Positions 51,682 to 59,723 of a DNA stretch of 64,000 nucleotides are shown piece after piece; the stretch's first letter is position 1; every line of letters starts with the position of its first letter. The notes below the pieces were generated by a model. That model did no database searches. It worked only from the letters and a program-made list of their open reading frames with translations, and had not been told where the DNA came from. The translations under genes and the position numbers were made by a program. Source of the stretch: REEB509 sp049314555 (GTDB lineage: Bacteria; Pseudomonadota; Alphaproteobacteria; Caulobacterales; Aquidulcibacteraceae); NCBI GenBank assembly GCA_049314555.1, contig JBMOEW010000002.1:61601-125600 (forward strand), in the 5' to 3' direction.

Positions 51682-51951
51682 ATGTCGATCACGACGGAGC
51701 GCAAAGCCGCGCTATCTGCCGAGTTCGGAAGTAAATCTGGCGACACTGGTTCGCCAGAAGTTCAAGTTGCGATCCTGTCTGAACGGATCTCCAACCTGAC
51801 TGGTCACTTCAAAACCCACAAAAAAGACAATCACAGCCGTCGCGGACTCCTGAAGCTGGTTTCTCAACGGCGTCGGTTGTTGGACTATTTGAAGGACCGC
51901 GACCAAAATCGCTATGCCACGCTGATCGAACGTCTCGGTCTGCGCCGCTAG
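51682..51951 (+). CDS. rpsO: 30S ribosomal protein S15
   Basis: An 89-residue primary 16S rRNA-binding protein with the characteristic FGSKSGDTGSPEVQVAILSERI and HSRRGLLKLVSQRRRLLDYL segments. It begins 11 bp after truB and precedes pnp by 186 bp, the conserved rpsO-pnp pair. Confidence 0.98.
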   Translation: MSITTERKAALSAEFGSKSGDTGSPEVQVAILSERISNLTGHFKTHKKDNHSRRGLLKLVSQRRRLLDYLKDRDQNRYATLIERLGLRR

Positions 51952-51971
51952 GCTCCAATTGAATACTGCGG

Positions 51972-52002
51972 GCGCGGCCTACTGCCTTCCTGGGGGCCGC
52001 GC
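51972..52002 (+). other. GC-rich hairpin after rpsO
   Basis: An 8-bp perfect stem (GCGCGGCC at 51972-51979 with GGCCGCGC at 51995-52002) and a 15-nt loop, not followed by a T-run. It may stabilise the rpsO 3' end or serve as a processing site between rpsO and pnp. Confidence 0.45.
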
Positions 52003-52056
52003 GCGCGTATCCGGGGCCAGTTTGCGTGACCGCATCCTGTCTGGACTCCGGCGTCG

Positions 52057-52076
52057 CGCAGACTTCACGGTCTGCG
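52057..52076 (+). other. hairpin in the pnp leader
   Basis: A 7-bp perfect stem (CGCAGAC with GTCTGCG) with a 6-nt loop, 62 bp before the pnp start. In enterobacteria pnp is autoregulated through a leader stem cut by RNase III. A similar role here is inference by position. Confidence 0.4.
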
Positions 52077-52137
52077 AAAACCGGGAAGGAGAGGACGCGG
52101 CGACCGGGCATTGGGGCTCGCTCGCCAGGAGAGAGCC

Positions 52138-54360
52138 ATGTTCGATACACATTCCGTCAGCATCGACTGGGCGGGGCGCAAGCTCACGCTCGAAACCGGG
52201 CGTATGGCACGTCAGGCGGACGGGTCGGTTTATGCCAGCTATGGCGAAACGGCGTTGCTTGCCACCGTTGTGGGTGCACGCGAACCAAAGCCGGGGCAGG
52301 ACTTCTTCCCGCTCACGGTGAACTACCAAGAAAAGACATTCGCATCCGGGCGCATCCCTGGGGGCTATTTCAAACGCGAAGGCCGTCCTACCGAGCGCGA
52401 GACGTTGATCTCCCGCTTGATCGACCGCCCGATCCGCCCCCTGTTCGTTGAGGGCTTCAAAAACGAAGTCCAGGTTATCATCACGGTGCTTTCGTGGGAT
52501 AACGAAAACGATAGCGACATTCTCGCGTTGGTGGCGACGTCGGCGGCGTTGACGCTGTCGGGCGTTCCGTTCATGGGCCCGATCGGGGGCGCGCGGGTCG
52601 GCTGGATCGACGGTCAACCGGTGTTGAACCCAACGTTGCAGCAGATGGCTCAGAGCCGCTTGGATCTGGTCATTGCCGGCACCGCTGATGCGGTGATGAT
52701 GGTGGAATCTGAAGCCAAGGAACTGAACGAAGCCGAAATGCTTTCGGCGGTGATGCACGGCCACCGGGGGTTCCAGCCCGTGATTGATGCGATCATCGAT
52801 CTTGCGGAAAAGGCTGCCAAGCCACCGTGGGCCTTTGAACCCAAGGACATCAAGCCAGCCAAAGCTACGATTATGGCCTTGGTGGGCGACGACCTGCGGG
52901 CCGCCTACAAAATCGTGAAAAAGGAAGAGCGTCAGGACGCTGTTGGCGTTGCCCGGAAGAAGGCTGCGGAGGGACTGGTTAAGTCTGACGCGAAGCCAGA
53001 CGGCATGGAAGCGAACGCTTTCAAGGAAGCCTTCAAGGACGTGGAAAGCGATATCGTTCGCTCGCGCGTTGTGAAGGAGAAGGGCCGGATCGATGGTCGC
53101 CCGGTGGACAAGGTGCGCCAGATCGTTTCGGAAGTGGGCTGCCTGCCGCGCACCCACGGTTCGGCGCTGTTTACCCGCGGTGAAACCCAAGCGCTCGTGG
53201 TGGCGACGCTGGGCACCGGGGAAGACGAACAGTATGTCGATGGCCTGATCGGCACCGTGAAAGAGCGGTTCATGCTGCACTACAATTTCCCTCCCTACTC
53301 GGTGGGGGAAACGGGGCGCATGGGCGGACCAGGACGGCGCGAAATCGGCCACGGCAAGCTCGCCTGGCGGGCTTTGCAAGCTGTGTTGCCACCGCAAGAA
53401 CAGTTCCCTTACACCATCCGGCTGGTTTCGGAGATCACCGAAAGCAACGGCTCGTCGTCGATGGCTACGGTCTGCGGGGCTTCGCTTGCCCTGATGGACG
53501 CGGGCTGCCCACTGACCCGGCCGGTGGCCGGCGTGGCGATGGGTCTGATCCTGGAAGACTATGGCTTTGAAGTGTTGACCGACATCCTTGGTGATGAAGA
53601 CCACCTGGGTGACATGGACTTCAAAGTGGCGGGCACTGAAACCGGTGTGACGGCGCTGCAGATGGACATCAAAGTGGCCGGCATCACGGAAGAAATCATG
53701 CGTGTGGCCCTGGACCGCGCGCACGGTGCCCGCATGCACATCCTGGCCGAAATGAACAAGGCTCTTGATGCGCCGCGGGGCCAGCTTGGTGCCACAGCAC
53801 CCAAGGTGGTGCAGATCTCGATCCCGACCGACAAGATCCGTGAAGTGATCGGCTCGGGCGGAAAGACGATCCGCGAAATCACCGAAAAGACCGGCACCAA
53901 AGTGGACATCAATGACGATGGCACCATTCGCGTGGCGTCGCCGACCCAGGAAAACATCGATGCCGCGATCAAGTGGATCAAAAGCCTGACGACCGAAGCG
54001 GAAGTGGGCCAGATCTATGAAGGCACCGTGGTGAAAGTGATGGAGTTCGGCGCATTCGTGAACTTCTTTGGGGCGAAGGACGGGCTTGTGCACGTGTCGC
54101 AATTGGCGGCGGAGCGGGTGAACTCGCCTTCCGATGTTGTCAAAGAGGGCGACAAGGTAAAGGTGAAGCTGCTTGGGTTTGATGATCGCGGCAAGGTGCG
54201 GTTGTCGATGAAAGCGGTGAACCAGGAAACCGGCGAAGCCATCGAAGGCGTTGTGGATGACGGACCGCAGGGCGGTGGAGGTGGCGGTGGTCGGCGCGAA
54301 GGCGGTGATCGCCCACGCCGGGACCGTGGCGACCGGCCCCGCCGGCGCGACGACGCCTAA
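52138..54360 (+). CDS. pnp: polyribonucleotide nucleotidyltransferase (PNPase)
   Basis: Phosphorolytic 3'-5' exoribonuclease and degradosome component (740 residues). It has two RNase PH-like domains (about 10-230 and 310-540, with KERFMLHYNFPPYSVGE in the second), a KH domain (about 553-612, IGSGGKTIREI) and an S1 domain (about 622-690). The last 30 residues are a Gly-run followed by Arg/Asp repeats (RRDRGDRPRRRDDA), probably disordered and RNA- or RNase E-binding. ATG at 52138 follows AGGAGAGAG. Confidence 0.98.
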   Translation: MFDTHSVSIDWAGRKLTLETGRMARQADGSVYASYGETALLATVVGAREPKPGQDFFPLTVNYQEKTFASGRIPGGYFKREGRPTERETLISRLIDRPIRPLFVEGFKNEVQVIITVLSWDNENDSDILALVATSAALTLSGVPFMGPIGGARVGWIDGQPVLNPTLQQMAQSRLDLVIAGTADAVMMVESEAKELNEAEMLSAVMHGHRGFQPVIDAIIDLAEKAAKPPWAFEPKDIKPAKATIMALVGDDLRAAYKIVKKEERQDAVGVARKKAAEGLVKSDAKPDGMEANAFKEAFKDVESDIVRSRVVKEKGRIDGRPVDKVRQIVSEVGCLPRTHGSALFTRGETQALVVATLGTGEDEQYVDGLIGTVKERFMLHYNFPPYSVGETGRMGGPGRREIGHGKLAWRALQAVLPPQEQFPYTIRLVSEITESNGSSSMATVCGASLALMDAGCPLTRPVAGVAMGLILEDYGFEVLTDILGDEDHLGDMDFKVAGTETGVTALQMDIKVAGITEEIMRVALDRAHGARMHILAEMNKALDAPRGQLGATAPKVVQISIPTDKIREVIGSGGKTIREITEKTGTKVDINDDGTIRVASPTQENIDAAIKWIKSLTTEAEVGQIYEGTVVKVMEFGAFVNFFGAKDGLVHVSQLAAERVNSPSDVVKEGDKVKVKLLGFDDRGKVRLSMKAVNQETGEAIEGVVDDGPQGGGGGGGRREGGDRPRRDRGDRPRRRDDA

Positions 54361-54387
54361 CTGATCCGGTAGCGGATTATCTTAAGG

Positions 54388-54418
54388 CGGCGGGGAGCAA
54401 TCCCCGCCGTTTTCTTTT
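54388..54418 (+). terminator. intrinsic terminator after pnp
   Basis: A perfect 9-bp stem (CGGCGGGGA with TCCCCGCCG), a GCAA tetraloop and a TTTTCTTTT tail, 27 bp after the pnp stop. It marks the end of the trmB/rimP-to-pnp superoperon. Confidence 0.92.
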
Positions 54419-54440
54419 GGGCGTTTTCATTTGTGTGTTT

Positions 54441-55100
54441 TCATTTGGCGGTGCGGGTATGATCCAGCCAGGCGGCAAGCCCGGCAAAAGCGGTATACGT
54501 GGCCAAGGCCATTGCCGCCAAGGCCTGAGGGGTTGCCGGTGGCGTGCCGTACAAATTTATCCCGTAGGCCATGATGGCGATCAAGAGCACGATCAAGGGC
54601 GCGCGTTCGCCGATCGGACCCTTGGGCTTCGTGGCGGAGACATAAAGCCAAAATCCCAAACTCAAGAGGCCGAGCTCCAAAGGTATCGCAAGCGCCGGGT
54701 GATCCCACAGGCCAAAGCCTGCGTTGGGGCCATTGGGCCAAAGCGGAAGATCATGGCCATGTACGATCAGGCCCAAGACCCAATGCGATATCACCGCCAG
54801 CGCAACCACGCCAAACGATCGCCAAGCGCCGGCGCGGCGCCAGACGAGGGCGGCCACGGTGCCGGCGATGGCAGCCCATCCCAGGCCTGCCGGCAGGCTG
54901 TGGGAATAGGGCATATAGTCCAGGATGATCGGCGATAGCGCCATGTGGCCCGGCACCATGCGCGCGTGTTCCACGCCAGTCAGGATCAGCAGAGCCCAAA
55001 CAAGATCCAAGAGCTGCACGCTGATGAACAGCGCCCACAGCGGCACACCGGGGGCAGCGGGCTTGAGGGCAAATGCTGGAGCATAGTGGCCGACGAACAT
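54441..55100 (-). CDS. multipass membrane protein, DUF457-like
   Basis: A 219-residue membrane protein with about six hydrophobic helices. Conserved polar residues cluster at the N terminus: FVGHYAPAFALK, LDLVWALL, GVEHARMVPG, DYMPYSHSL. This recalls the YdjM/DUF457 group of membrane-bound putative metal-dependent hydrolases. No biochemical function is established. It lies 49 bp downstream of the lpxR-like gene on the same strand, with a hairpin around its ribosome-binding site. Confidence 0.78.
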   Translation of the reverse strand: MFVGHYAPAFALKPAAPGVPLWALFISVQLLDLVWALLILTGVEHARMVPGHMALSPIILDYMPYSHSLPAGLGWAAIAGTVAALVWRRAGAWRSFGVVALAVISHWVLGLIVHGHDLPLWPNGPNAGFGLWDHPALAIPLELGLLSLGFWLYVSATKPKGPIGERAPLIVLLIAIMAYGINLYGTPPATPQALAAMALATYTAFAGLAAWLDHTRTAK

Positions 55101-55104
55101 TCAG

Positions 55105-55127
55105 GGTGCCCCTTTTTACCAGGCACC
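55105..55127 (-). promoter_or_regulatory. hairpin enclosing the ribosome-binding site of the 54441-55100 gene
   Basis: On the minus strand GGTGCC and GGCACC form a 6-bp stem around an 11-nt loop containing AAAAAGG; AAGGGG 8 nt before the ATG at 55100 is split between loop and stem. This could limit initiation or be a thermosensor-like element. A stem this short may also be fortuitous. Confidence 0.35.
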
Positions 55128-55149
55128 ATAGCGCGCTTTGCCTTTTCAA

Positions 55150-56172
55150 CTACCAGCTGTGGGCAATCGTGAATGCAGCAAATTGCTGGGGTTCGGTTTG
55201 GGTTTGAAACTCCTCTGTTCGGCGCACAAATGTGTAGCTCAGCTGCAGCCCGTTGGCTTGGAAGACCGTGCCGACCTGCACCTCGCCGACCAGGGGGATC
55301 CGGTCGACGCGGGCGCTTTCGGTGTAGGTGTTGCCGTCCAGGAACAAATTGCGGGCGACAGCGCGGCCGTAATACCCGACGAAAAAGTAGCCGCGGATAC
55401 CGGCGGGGTTATCGGTCATGCCGCCACCGGCCAAGGCGGGGCGGATGCGCGGTGGGCCGTAGTCGTTGCGAAGGCCGCCGCCCAAGCGGGCCATGACGCC
55501 GACGCGGGCTTCGGTGCGCAGCGTGCCAAGCGCGCCGCCGAAGCTTGGTACCAGATCGCACTGAACTGGCATTGTGGTCGAGCAGGCCGACAGGCGATAG
55601 CGGCGCTCGTAGTCCAAGGCGAAGGCCAGCTCGTTGGACAACTGCGCGTCCCAGCCGCGGGGTGTCACGCCCTTCAGGACCTCGTGCCACTCCCTTTGGA
55701 GCCAGCCACCGCCGACCGCTGGGCCGACCAAGCCCACCGTTAAATCCACCTGATCGAGGCGGCGGTCGGCGCGCTCTCCAAACGCCGAAATCGTGGCGTA
55801 GGCCCAAGCCGCGTAGGGGTGTTGGTCAGGTGGGGCGGTAGGATTTGCGATGTCTTCGGGGGTGAAGAGGGTGTGGCCGATGGTAATGCCAATGCTTTGC
55901 GGGGTCAGGCCGACGAGGTCTGCGGTGCGCTCGCCGAGGCCTTCGATCCAGTTTGGGGCGGTATCGAAGGGCACCAGAACACTGAGCTGGAGGCCGCTGG
56001 TGTAGTTGCGGTCGTTGCCATCGGCGAACATGTCGTTTTCGGCGACAAAGCTGATTGAGCCTTGGTCCGGCCAAAGGCCGGGGCTGGGGGGGCGCTCTTG
56101 GGCGTAGCTTGCGGGCGCAACGGCCATCACAGCGAGGAAAGCGAGTGTGGAACGCATAACTTGGCATGGCAT
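55150..56172 (-). CDS. LpxR-like lipid A 3'-O-deacylase (DUF2219)
   Basis: An outer-membrane beta-barrel of 340 residues with a signal peptide ending in ASYAQ. The LpxR active-site region is recognisable as ENDMFADGNDRNYTSG (Asn-Asp pair) and, further on, REWHEVLKGVTPRGWDAQLSNE (His and Glu). LpxR removes the 3'-acyloxyacyl chain of lipid A and so remodels the outer leaflet. The start may be ATG at 56172 or 56157; the latter gives a cleaner signal peptide. It is probably cotranscribed with the downstream membrane protein. Confidence 0.86.
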   Translation of the reverse strand: MPCQVMRSTLAFLAVMAVAPASYAQERPPSPGLWPDQGSISFVAENDMFADGNDRNYTSGLQLSVLVPFDTAPNWIEGLGERTADLVGLTPQSIGITIGHTLFTPEDIANPTAPPDQHPYAAWAYATISAFGERADRRLDQVDLTVGLVGPAVGGGWLQREWHEVLKGVTPRGWDAQLSNELAFALDYERRYRLSACSTTMPVQCDLVPSFGGALGTLRTEARVGVMARLGGGLRNDYGPPRIRPALAGGGMTDNPAGIRGYFFVGYYGRAVARNLFLDGNTYTESARVDRIPLVGEVQVGTVFQANGLQLSYTFVRRTEEFQTQTEPQQFAAFTIAHSW

Positions 56173-56325
56173 AGGGGTGTGGCGGTGACATGGCAGGGAT
56201 TAGCGCGAAGGAGATGACAAATTGCCGATCACCATTTATCGCCTCGTTTGGCCCCCTTTTGAATTGCTTCTGGCACTGGTGAGGCGGTTGGCCAGCTGTG
56301 AGGCCCCCATTTTTGGAGCAGATCC

Positions 56326-56769
56326 ATGACGACCGGAACGTTGATCGGCATTGCCTGGAAAGACAAACCGCGCCAGCCGATGCTGACGGCAGATGCAGCG
56401 CAGATCTCTACCGAGGCGGGGTTGGCGGGGGATTTCCGGGGTGGGCCCGGCCAACGGCAGGTGACGGTGTTGTTTGAAGACGACTGGCTGGCGGCCTGTG
56501 CGGCGCTGGGATCTGACGGCGCGTGGACGATCCGGCGCGCGAACCTGTTGGTGCGCGGCCTTGCCAATCCGAAGGCGGCGGGGGGAACGCTGTTGATTGG
56601 TCCGGTAGCGTTGCGGGTGACCGGCGAAACCGAGCCCTGCAGCAATATGGATCGCCAGTGGCCAGGGCTAACGGCGGCATTAACCACCGATTGGCGGGGC
56701 GGGCTGACCACCCGGGTGGCCGCGGGGGGTGAGGTGCGGGTCGGCGATGCCGTGCGCTGGCAAGCCTGA
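56326..56769 (+). CDS. MOSC-domain protein
   Basis: A 147-residue stand-alone MOSC domain. Motifs are GLAGDFRGGPGQRQVTVLFEDDW, RRANLLVRG, LLIGPVALRVTGETEPC with the conserved cysteine, and VGDAVRW at the end. MOSC domains bind molybdenum cofactor or carry sulfur; small ones like this relate to YiiM-type reductases of N-hydroxylated compounds. The substrate is not evident. Confidence 0.87.
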   Translation: MTTGTLIGIAWKDKPRQPMLTADAAQISTEAGLAGDFRGGPGQRQVTVLFEDDWLAACAALGSDGAWTIRRANLLVRGLANPKAAGGTLLIGPVALRVTGETEPCSNMDRQWPGLTAALTTDWRGGLTTRVAAGGEVRVGDAVRWQA

Positions 56770-56887
56770 GTGCCTTTGCCTGCCTTAACTCCAGGCAGCG
56801 TTACGCGCAGACCGCTTCTCGGTTTGCGAAGGGGGACGCGCGCCGCTAGGTTGGCCGCGTCGTCAAAGCCACGTCGCCAGGAACACC

Positions 56888-57874
56888 ATGCCCAACTCAA
56901 AGTTGAAGGTCATCGTTACGCGCAAACTGCCGGATCCGGTCGAGACCCGGATGCGGGAGCTTTTTGATGCGCAGTTGAATCTGGACGACACGCCAATGAC
57001 CGCCGAACAACTGGTGGATGCGGTGCAGAAGGCCGACGTGCTGGTGCCGACCGTGACGGACCGGATCGACAGCAAGGTGCTTTCGCGGGCGGGTGAGCGT
57101 TTGCGGTTGATCGCAAACTTCGGGGCTGGGGTGGATAACATCGATGTGGCCACCGCTGTCCAACGCGGGATTACTGTCACCAACACCCCCGGCGTGCTGA
57201 CCGAAGACACCGCCGACATCACGATGGCCCTGATCCTGGCTGTTCCGCGCCGCATCGTGGAGGGGGTGAAAGTGGTGGAGGCCGACGGCTTTATGGGGTG
57301 GAGCCCCACGTGGATGCTGGGCCGGCGGGTTTCGGGCAAGCGGCTTGGGATCATTGGCATGGGCCGGATCGGCCAGGCCGTGGCGCGGCGGGCCAAAGCG
57401 TTTGGGATGCAGATCCACTATCACAACCGCCGCAAGGTCAGCGCCCATATCGAAGCGGAGCTTGAGGCAACGTATTGGGAAAGCTTGGACCAGATGCTGT
57501 CGCGGATGGACGTGATCAGCGTGAACTGCCCGCACACGCCAGGCACATACCATTTGCTGTCGGCGCGGCGGTTGGCGCTGCTGAAGCCGCATGCGTATTT
57601 GGTGAACACCGCCCGCGGCGAAGTGATCGACGAGGCGTCTTTGGCGCGGCTTTTGGAAAAGGGCCTGATCGCGGGGGCCGGGCTTGACGTGTTTGAGCAT
57701 GAACCTTCAATCAATCCGAAACTCAAGAAGCTCGCGAACGTTGTGTTGCTGCCGCACATGGGCTCGGCCACGATGGAGGGGCGCATCGACATGGGCGAGA
57801 AGGTGATCATTAATATCAAGACTTTCGCCGACGGGCATAAGCCGCCCGATCGTGTGATCCCGGCCATGCTGTGA
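56888..57874 (+). CDS. D-2-hydroxyacid dehydrogenase (glyoxylate/hydroxypyruvate reductase-like)
   Basis: NAD(P)-dependent dehydrogenase of 328 residues. The Rossmann loop is GMGRIGQAVARR. The catalytic triad is Arg in VNTARGEVID, Glu in FEHEP and His in LLPHMGSAT. The sequence is closest to the GyaR/glyoxylate reductase group. Exact substrate (glyoxylate, hydroxypyruvate or another 2-oxoacid) is undetermined. It stands alone 89 bp before tamA. Confidence 0.92.
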   Translation: MPNSKLKVIVTRKLPDPVETRMRELFDAQLNLDDTPMTAEQLVDAVQKADVLVPTVTDRIDSKVLSRAGERLRLIANFGAGVDNIDVATAVQRGITVTNTPGVLTEDTADITMALILAVPRRIVEGVKVVEADGFMGWSPTWMLGRRVSGKRLGIIGMGRIGQAVARRAKAFGMQIHYHNRRKVSAHIEAELEATYWESLDQMLSRMDVISVNCPHTPGTYHLLSARRLALLKPHAYLVNTARGEVIDEASLARLLEKGLIAGAGLDVFEHEPSINPKLKKLANVVLLPHMGSATMEGRIDMGEKVIINIKTFADGHKPPDRVIPAML

Positions 57875-57962
57875 GAGGAGCCTGGTGCTGCGGGTTACCG
57901 GGGTTTTAGCCCGTCCCGCGTTCCCGAACGCGTGCAAATCACCTTATGCGTGGTGGTTGATC

Positions 57963-59723
57963 ATGCGCGCCTTGGCCCTCCTGTCCTTTACAACGCTTGC
58001 GGTGTTGTCTTCTGTCGCGCCCGCGGCGGGACAGGAACGCTCGCCGGTGCAGGTCACCGGCGTGAACGAAGACCTCGCGGCGGCGATCTCGGCCACACTG
58101 GTGGCGCGGGCGGCTCCACAGTCTTTGTTTCAGGCGGAGCGGCTTTCGGTGGAGGCGGCGGAGCGGGCCGGCCTGTTTTTGCGCAGCGAGGGTTACTATC
58201 AGGCCGTTGTTACTGCTGACCCGCTGGAAGATCCGTTTGTGGCGCGGATTGTGGTGGAGGCGGGCCCGCAGTTTAAGTTCGCGCGGCCAAGCCTTGTTTA
58301 TGAGGATGGGACGCCTGCTGACGACGCCAAAGCAGCGGTTGATGCGGCGCTGACGGGCCTTGCCGAAGGGGCACCGGCGCGGGCCGGGGATGTGCTGGCA
58401 GCGGAGGCCGCGGCTCTGAAAGCGCTGCAGGATTCGGGGTATGCAGACGCCGCCTTGCTGCCGCGGCGGGCCGTGGTGGATCACGCAACACAGACCATGG
58501 CCGTGACGCTGGCTTTGCACGCCGGGCCGCAGGTTCGGCTGGGGTCTGTTCGGGTGGAGCAGGCGGCGACCCTTTCTGCAGAGATGGCGGAGCGGTTCGC
58601 GCCCTTTGAGCGAGGGGACTTGTTTTCGCCGGATGCGCTGACGGAGCTGCGCCGGGGGGTCACGGGGTCGGGCGCTTTTTCCAGTGTGCAGACACGCTTG
58701 GCGGAAGCGCAGAACGCGGACGGATCGCGCGATGTTGTGTTGAGCGCGCAACCGGAGGAGCGGCGCTCGATTGATCTTGGGCTGTCTTGGTCGATAGGCG
58801 AGGGTGCCGGGGCGGAGGCGATCTGGACCCGGCGCAATATGTGGCGGCGGGCCGAAACAGTAACGTTCGAGATCGGGCTTGCCGAGCAACGCCAATCGAT
58901 CGGTGCGGGCGCTTCGCTGCCACGGGCGGGGCCGCAGGGTCAAACGGCGCGGATCAATGCCAGCATCGCACGAGAGGACGAAGGCCCTTACAATCGCGAC
59001 GCGTTGGAGGCTTCTATCGCGTTCGATGCGGAGGCGATCGGGCGGTTTCGTCCGAGCTATGGGGCGAGCATCGCGGCCGACACCTACAGTGAGACCGCCG
59101 GCGTTGGGAACGCCATTGTGTTGGCGTCGTTTGTAGAGACCCGGCTCGATGCCACGGATTCGGTGTTGGACGCGCGGCATGGCTACGACCTGCGCCTTCG
59201 GGCGGAGCCGTCGGTGTCTTTCGGGGACGGGTCGACCGGCTTCCTGCGGGTGACGGGGGATGCGCGGGTTTTTCATACCGCTGAGGGCCGCTCGTGGTTG
59301 ACGCTGGCGGCGCGGACCCGGGTGGGTTGGATCGAGCCGATCGCCGGGTCCGACGATGATCTGCCTACAGATCGCCTGTTTTATGCCGGGGGCGGTGGTT
59401 CCGTGCGCGGCTATGCCTACAACGCGATTTTTGCGGACGCGCGGCAGCGGGCCGGGCTGTCGCCGGGAGGTCGGGGGTTGATCGAGGTTTCCGGGGAAGC
59501 GCGCACGCGGCTGTCGGAGCGGTGGGGCGTTGTTGCCTTTGTGGATGGCGGCAACGCGTTTGACGAGTTGGGCGATGCGGGGGACCTGCGGTTCGGGGCC
59601 GGGATCGGCGTGCGGTACGACCTTGGGTTTGCGCCGCTGCGGATCGACCTGGCCGCGCCGCTTGATCCGCGCGATACGGACGATCCGGTGGCGGTGTATA
59701 TCAGCATTGGGCAAGCGTTTTGA
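57963..59723 (+). CDS. tamA: TamA-like Omp85 outer-membrane protein
   Basis: Outer-membrane component of the translocation and assembly module. The 586 residues comprise a signal peptide ending in PAAGQ, POTRA-type repeats (about 30-265) and a 16-stranded Omp85 barrel with the conserved GGGGSVRGY motif and a C-terminal VAVYISIGQAF ending in aromatic Phe. ATG at 57963 is chosen over 57885 because it begins the signal peptide. Its stop overlaps the tamB start (TTGA). Confidence 0.92.
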   Translation: MRALALLSFTTLAVLSSVAPAAGQERSPVQVTGVNEDLAAAISATLVARAAPQSLFQAERLSVEAAERAGLFLRSEGYYQAVVTADPLEDPFVARIVVEAGPQFKFARPSLVYEDGTPADDAKAAVDAALTGLAEGAPARAGDVLAAEAAALKALQDSGYADAALLPRRAVVDHATQTMAVTLALHAGPQVRLGSVRVEQAATLSAEMAERFAPFERGDLFSPDALTELRRGVTGSGAFSSVQTRLAEAQNADGSRDVVLSAQPEERRSIDLGLSWSIGEGAGAEAIWTRRNMWRRAETVTFEIGLAEQRQSIGAGASLPRAGPQGQTARINASIAREDEGPYNRDALEASIAFDAEAIGRFRPSYGASIAADTYSETAGVGNAIVLASFVETRLDATDSVLDARHGYDLRLRAEPSVSFGDGSTGFLRVTGDARVFHTAEGRSWLTLAARTRVGWIEPIAGSDDDLPTDRLFYAGGGGSVRGYAYNAIFADARQRAGLSPGGRGLIEVSGEARTRLSERWGVVAFVDGGNAFDELGDAGDLRFGAGIGVRYDLGFAPLRIDLAAPLDPRDTDDPVAVYISIGQAF

